A DNA stretch of 64,000 nucleotides from Cannabis sativa (Eukaryota > Streptophyta > Magnoliopsida > Rosales > Cannabaceae), in the NCBI RefSeq assembly GCF_029168945.1, contig NC_083604.1:70696211-70760210 (forward strand), in the 5' to 3' direction. The notes below the pieces were generated by a model that saw only the letters and a program-made list of their open reading frames with translations, did not search any database and was not told the origin of the DNA. The translations under genes and the position numbers were made by a program. Shown here piece after piece: positions 59,393 to 64,000 of the stretch (the first letter of the stretch is position 1; each line of letters begins with the position of its first letter).

Positions 59393-62054
59393 TGTTGGGT
59401 TTTGTGCCCTAAATAAAACCCATTACAATCTGATTAGTTATCAATTTAGAATTTTGAAGTGATTTATGTTAACATGTATTTTTCATGTTTATGGTTTAAT
59501 ATACATATTTAATATATGCACAAAATCAGTTAAGTCCAGAACATATATTCATTCACAATTACAGTATTGTCAATACAGTGGAATGTGATTGTGATTATAT
59601 GATTCAAAAGACTAAGTCCCTGTTCATCAGTGTTTTGGATTTACACTGATGTGATAATCAGCGATATACTTACACTTGGAGTAAGTGTTATGTTCTTTCC
59701 AGGACATTAGTAAAGTATATTAGATTCGAATAGGGGTGTTCAATAAAATTTACAAACCGCCCAACCCGAATAAACCACCCAAACCAAACCGAATAAACCG
59801 ATAAAAAATACAACCCGAAATAATACAATAAAAATCCAAACCGCCCAATGAATATATTGGGTGGTTTACAAATTATTCTAAACCGCCCAATTAACCCGAA
59901 TAAACCGAATTAAACCGATTTATATATTTTTTTTTTTATAAAAGTGTAGAAATATATCACATAAATTACATTTATTAATTAAACTATTTTGTATTTAAAG
60001 TTTAAACATTTTAGTGTTTAACTTAAAACTTAGACTTTATAGTTAATAGTTTTTATTGTATTTGGATATTGAAGTTAAAGTTTAAAATCTCTACCATATT
60101 TTATTACTTTTTTTATTCAATTATTTTATGTTTACTCAATTATATTTATCTTATATTAAAGTTTTTAAAATTAATTTAAACTATAGTATTTTTTAACTTG
60201 AAATATAAATAATATATTTTTATTTTTTAAAAAATCTAATTATTTGAATAGTAGAAACTAACAATAATAATTATAAAAAAAAAGTGAAGAACGGTTTGGA
60301 CGGGTTAACCCGACCAAACCGACGAAATCATTGGGCGGGTTGAACTTTCTCTAATTTTTGATTGGGCGGGTTATGGTTAAATATTTGCAACCCGATATTT
60401 ATATTGGGTTGATAAAAATATGCTATAACCCGACTAAACCGACCAACGTACACCCCTAGATTCGAATGTATGGAGTATACATTGGACTGGACCGATATTG
60501 AACTTGGTCAAAGATATTATAAACTTACCGTTGTATCTTTCCAAGTCAATATCAGAAGTTGATATTAGATTAAAAGAATCTAAATCCTGATATGCTTAGG
60601 CTCAATCTCTGGAGTGTTATTCATGTTCTTTGATTTATTAGTTAAGTCTACTTTTGGGTCAGGGTGATACGTATATTTTGGGAACATGATAGTATGATTG
60701 AGTGGGAACGCTGAACATAAATATGGAATCTATAGCTTCTACTGGTGTATAGAAGTCAAGTGATGATTCCCTTCGAGCTTAGTTAAATAGAAGTAAATGG
60801 ATGAGCTCTTGTTTCAGTGACTATATATTAGATCACTAAAACATCATTTACAGGTAACTAAGTGTTTTAAGGGGCAAAATACATTGAGGGGTGGAAACGG
60901 TAAATTTATCCCATCTCGATGTAAATCATCTATATAGAGGATCTTTAATCACATTAAGATTATAACAATGGTTAATTGAGATAGCATATCTATATCGTGG
61001 AAAATATAATATGCTGTATATAAGTCTGAGAGTGCAATTCCAAGTTCTAAGAGTGGATTTAACAAGGAATTAATAAGTTAGGGATTTACTTGGTAAATTC
61101 GGTTCAACTTATTGGAAGCTCAGCAATATAGATCCATGGTCCTCATTCTAGTTGAGACCATACTGTTTGTAAGACTCTATAATTGATTTATGATTAATCA
61201 ATTATAATTCTAAAAGTTAGACTATGTCTAATTTGAGAATTCTCACTAAGTAAGGATGAAATCGTAAAGAAAAGGGTTTCTAGGTTTATTTATTAATTAA
61301 GAGACTTTGTATGTCTAATTAATAATTATATTAAATGACAATATTATATAATAATCTATTTTAGTTATTAAATAATTAGTTTTGGCATTTAAATGGTTAG
61401 AATTGAAAAAAATGGCATTTTGGAGAAAATAGAAATAAAATTATGGAAACTACAAAACCCATGTGAGGCCCATTCACACCATGGCCGGCCACATGTTGTG
61501 TGTTTCCCAATTATTATTTTCATTTTATAATGCCAAAATAATTACTAACCTAAACCTAGCAGCTATTTATAATAGGAAAGTGGTGGATCACACCAAATAA
61601 GGCAGTTAATCAATTACTCTGTAAAAGAGGAAACTGTTTATTTTAGAAAGTTGAGCTTCCCTTTTCCCTATATATAGCAGCCCTCCTCTCTTCCTCTTGC
61701 ATGTATCATTCACACACGAAATCAAGAGAGAAAAGAGAGAGAGAATTCGAAATCCATTGTGAGAGAGAAGTGCCCACACACAGTAAACAGTACCTCAATC
61801 ATAGATTGGAAGACTGTGAAGGATCACATCCATCTGAAGGACATTCGGGCTCAGATCTTGATTATACTCTGCGACAGACAGGAATCAAGGGTTAGAGATC
61901 TGAGTGGAAGGAGACATATTTTTCCGCTGCCATCACTGTAAGGTTTCTTAACTTTTTATGTGTTTTTGTTTATCGTTTTAGAAGTTTATATTTAGGTTGT
62001 TAAATCAACATACTTGTGAGTAGATCTAAGATCCTGGTAAAATTAATTCCAACA
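59393..62054 (+). mobile_element. Solo LTR, Angela/Tork-like copia family, second copy
   Basis: Starts TGTTGGGTTTTGTGCCC and ends AATTCCAACA, flanked by a perfect GTAGG duplication (59388-59392 and 62055-62059). Homologous to the solo LTR at 1460-3369; the extra length is mainly a 728-bp hAT MITE at 59731-60458. Its 3' part has a TATA-like CCTATATATAGCAG near 61668 followed by a CT-rich leader, consistent with the LTR promoter. No coding sequence. Confidence 0.85.
59731..60458. mobile_element. hAT-type non-autonomous element nested in the solo LTR
   Basis: Ends TAGGGGTGTTCAA and CGTACACCCCTA are inverted, flanked by the perfect 8-bp duplication GATTCGAA (59723-59730 and 60459-60466), the size typical of hAT elements. 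The subterminal parts are filled with AAACCGCCCAA / CCCGAATAAACCGA repeats and their complements (TTGGGCGGGTT). No transposase. Confidence 0.88.
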
Positions 62055-62059
62055 GTAGG

Positions 62060-62381
62060 ATAGCAGTTACTCAACCTTACTTAGTAGAAAGTTAAATATC
62101 ATGGGGTTATATCCCATGTTTTAGGTATATTCAAATGTATGTGAGAGAGGAAAATATGAATAATCACCTATATTCAAAATACAAATAAATAAACGAGCTA
62201 TGACTTAGTGTACTCAAGCAAAGCACAATTGCGATATTCTCGGAGTTGTGTATCTCGAGCAAATTAAGGTTGTTCTATCTTCTAAATGAAAGGTTATCTC
62301 GCGAACATATATGTTTATGCCTTCTTCGAGGTGATGAGAAGAATTTCTTTATTAGATCATCCTGAGCAATTCTTTTCCTGG
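62060..62381. other. Intergenic DNA between two solo LTRs
   Basis: No gene recognised. Confidence 0.5.
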
Positions 62382-62386
62382 TCTTC

Positions 62387-63575
62387 TGTTGCTATATTTT
62401 TAAACACTACGCAAGTATACGCAATCAAGTAGTAAATCTCACACAGGTGAGGTCGATCCCACAGGGAATTGGATTAAGTACTACTAAATTATACTTATGA
62501 TTCTATTCGGTAAATCAAAAGCAATTATGATTTAAAAACAGTAAAATATGAAAGAAATTCAGAAAACTTAATAACACAATTTAAAGTTAAGCAAGATGAG
62601 ACAATAGGGAGGAGAATCCTGTTGTTGTTTACCCAAATTGTTAATGATTAATTACTATCCTATTCTTGGAGTGAATGACAGATTATGAAACAACCTAGCT
62701 CCTTTCAGATCTTCTAGATTCTAAATCACATGTTATCTAATTAATTCCTTAATTAAACTAACATGAAATCAGCATTAAGCAATAATCTACTCGTCACATA
62801 AGTCATGTAAATACTTTCGTTTCACATAGAACATCGATTATCTTAATTTTAGCATTCTCAATTCTCACTTTTCAGATTTTGAATTGAGATCATAGAACAT
62901 GCACAAGGTGATCAATCTTAAACATGAAATTAAACACAAACTAAGATAATTTCACACACAAGGATTGAGGAATGGTAATTAAACATTAACTAGGCAAAAC
63001 ATTAAACAACAATCATCATCCTCCCTAAATGGGAAATTTAGTTCAGAAACAAATCCATAACCATTCCTATGACAATATTCAACATAAATAAATTAAAGAG
63101 GAATAAAGAAAAGAACTGTTGGAGGATGAATTCTGGATCTTCACTTGAATCTCTATGCTCTTCCTGCCGCTCTCAGCTGTGTTTTAGGGTTCCAAATCGC
63201 TCTCCCTGACTTCCAATCGCAGTTTTCTATTTATAATTGAAATTTAGGGTTCGATGGACGAAAATGCCCCTGGTCCGTACGGGATCTCGCCGCGGCCAAG
63301 CTTCCTCTCGCCGCGGCGAGAATGTGCCAAATTTAGGCACTCTCTGTATCTCGAAACTCGCCGCGGCGAGCCTCTTCATCGCCGCGGCCAGATATGCAAA
63401 AACTCAAAAATTAAGTTTTTCTTCGGCTCAGCACGTCTTTTAATGAATTTCTGCACCCGAGACCTCTTTTACTCCAAAGAACCTGAAAACATAGAAAACA
63501 AGCGTAATTCCGTCCCAACACAGCTAAAAATGCACATAAATTGGATCCAAAACATAGGCTAAAAATAGCCTAACA
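62387..63575 (-). mobile_element. Solo LTR, probable Athila-type gypsy
   Basis: On the minus strand starts TGTTAGGCTATTTTTAGCC and ends AAAAATATAGCAACA, flanked by a perfect TCTTC duplication (62382-62386 and 63576-63580). It shares the LTR start and the CCTGTGGGATCGACCTCAC block near its 3' end with the LTR at 18373-19678. Contains a GC island with four GCCGCGGC palindromes (63288-63393). The open frames crossing it are by-products of that island. 1189 bp. Confidence 0.85.
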
Positions 63576-63580
63576 TCTTC

Positions 63581-64000
63581 CTAGCTAGTCGGTTAAATTA
63601 AGTCTTGACATAATTCTACCAATGTTTCTTGAAACGTATGTTAGGGATAACATTGTTGTGCTTAATTTCGTTTTATCATTTCATTATCCGACTAACTGAC
63701 TCTTATTATTTATAAGTCATTAATTATTTTTTACACGTGTTGTGTAACTATATCTTTTCATTTATTGGTCAAAAAATAGGTATAAAAATTGCTCCCTCAA
63801 AAGTACTTCTAGTCTCAGAGGAATTTTTTGAAGTCTCTCCTTGAAAATTTTACTCTAAATACACGTTATTTGGAATTTCATATTACCAAGAAAATTTAAA
63901 TAGTCGTCGTATCAGTCCTTTCAACTGCCCTCATAAGTTAATAACCGTAGATCTTTAATTAGTACGATTAAATAGTTCTTGCAAGTTTTCCCATCTCTCA
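63581..64000. other. Intergenic DNA to the window end
   Basis: No gene or element recognised. Confidence 0.5.

Noticed and set aside
61701..61941. Two overlapping plus-strand frames
   Set aside because: They lie in the 3' part of a solo LTR; no protein features.
63237..63562. Overlapping 68- and 102-codon frames near the right end
   Set aside because: They lie wholly in a gypsy solo LTR and are kept open by its GC island.

Overview
This is plant nuclear DNA, most likely from a eudicot. It is AT-rich, has GT-AG introns, and is dominated by plant transposable element families: Ty1/copia and Ty3/gypsy LTR elements, a Cassandra TRIM carrying 5S rRNA sequence, CACTA, Helitron, hAT, Mutator-like and Tourist-like elements, LINEs and a tRNA-derived SINE. 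I can support three host genes. They are a D-type cyclin (CYCD1-like, minus strand, five exons, 9595-11256), a DUF4228/PADRE-family protein (plus strand, three exons, 29036-30392) and a short CYSTM-family cysteine-rich tail-anchored protein (minus strand, three exons, 55147-56232). Each was assembled by joining exons at GT/AG borders with consistent phase. They are unrelated and do not form a pathway.

Layout. 1-7.1 kb is a decayed copia element split by a 4.65-kb solo-LTR insertion (856-5506), itself split by another solo LTR (1460-3369), with a complete Cassandra TRIM (5980-6918) in the copia 3' LTR remnant. 7.2-9.6 kb holds two foldback MITEs; 9.6-11.3 kb is the cyclin gene. 11.3-18.2 kb is AT-rich intergenic DNA with a SINE, MITEs and a LINE remnant. 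18.2-22.3 kb is a LINE 3' end split by a deleted Athila-type gypsy element. 22.9-28.1 kb has an orphan Helitron 3' end, MITEs and a 1.6-kb tandem duplication. 28.6-30.5 kb is the DUF4228 gene. 33.1-38.0 kb is a repeat region hosting a CACTA element (33992-37745), which carries a small Helitron (35196-36277). 38.6-43.7 kb is a second Helitron of the same family, on the minus strand, carrying decayed exons of a fatty acid amide hydrolase gene. 44-53 kb contains a LINE RT fragment, a gypsy solo LTR, a copia 3' half and a near-complete but frameshifted copia element (47616-52924). 55.1-56.3 kb is the CYSTM gene. 56.6-64 kb is MITEs, a Mutator-like candidate and two more solo LTRs.

Many element boundaries are supported by target-site duplications read directly in the sequence (for example GATAT, CCTTG, GTAGG, TCTTC, AATGT, TTTTG, AGC, GATTCGAA and a 15-bp SINE duplication). 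This allows the order of insertion to be reconstructed. I found no evidence of a new enzymatic or defence system. The most noteworthy items are the gene-fragment-carrying Helitron, the stacked insertions, the Cassandra element and the recent tandem duplication.
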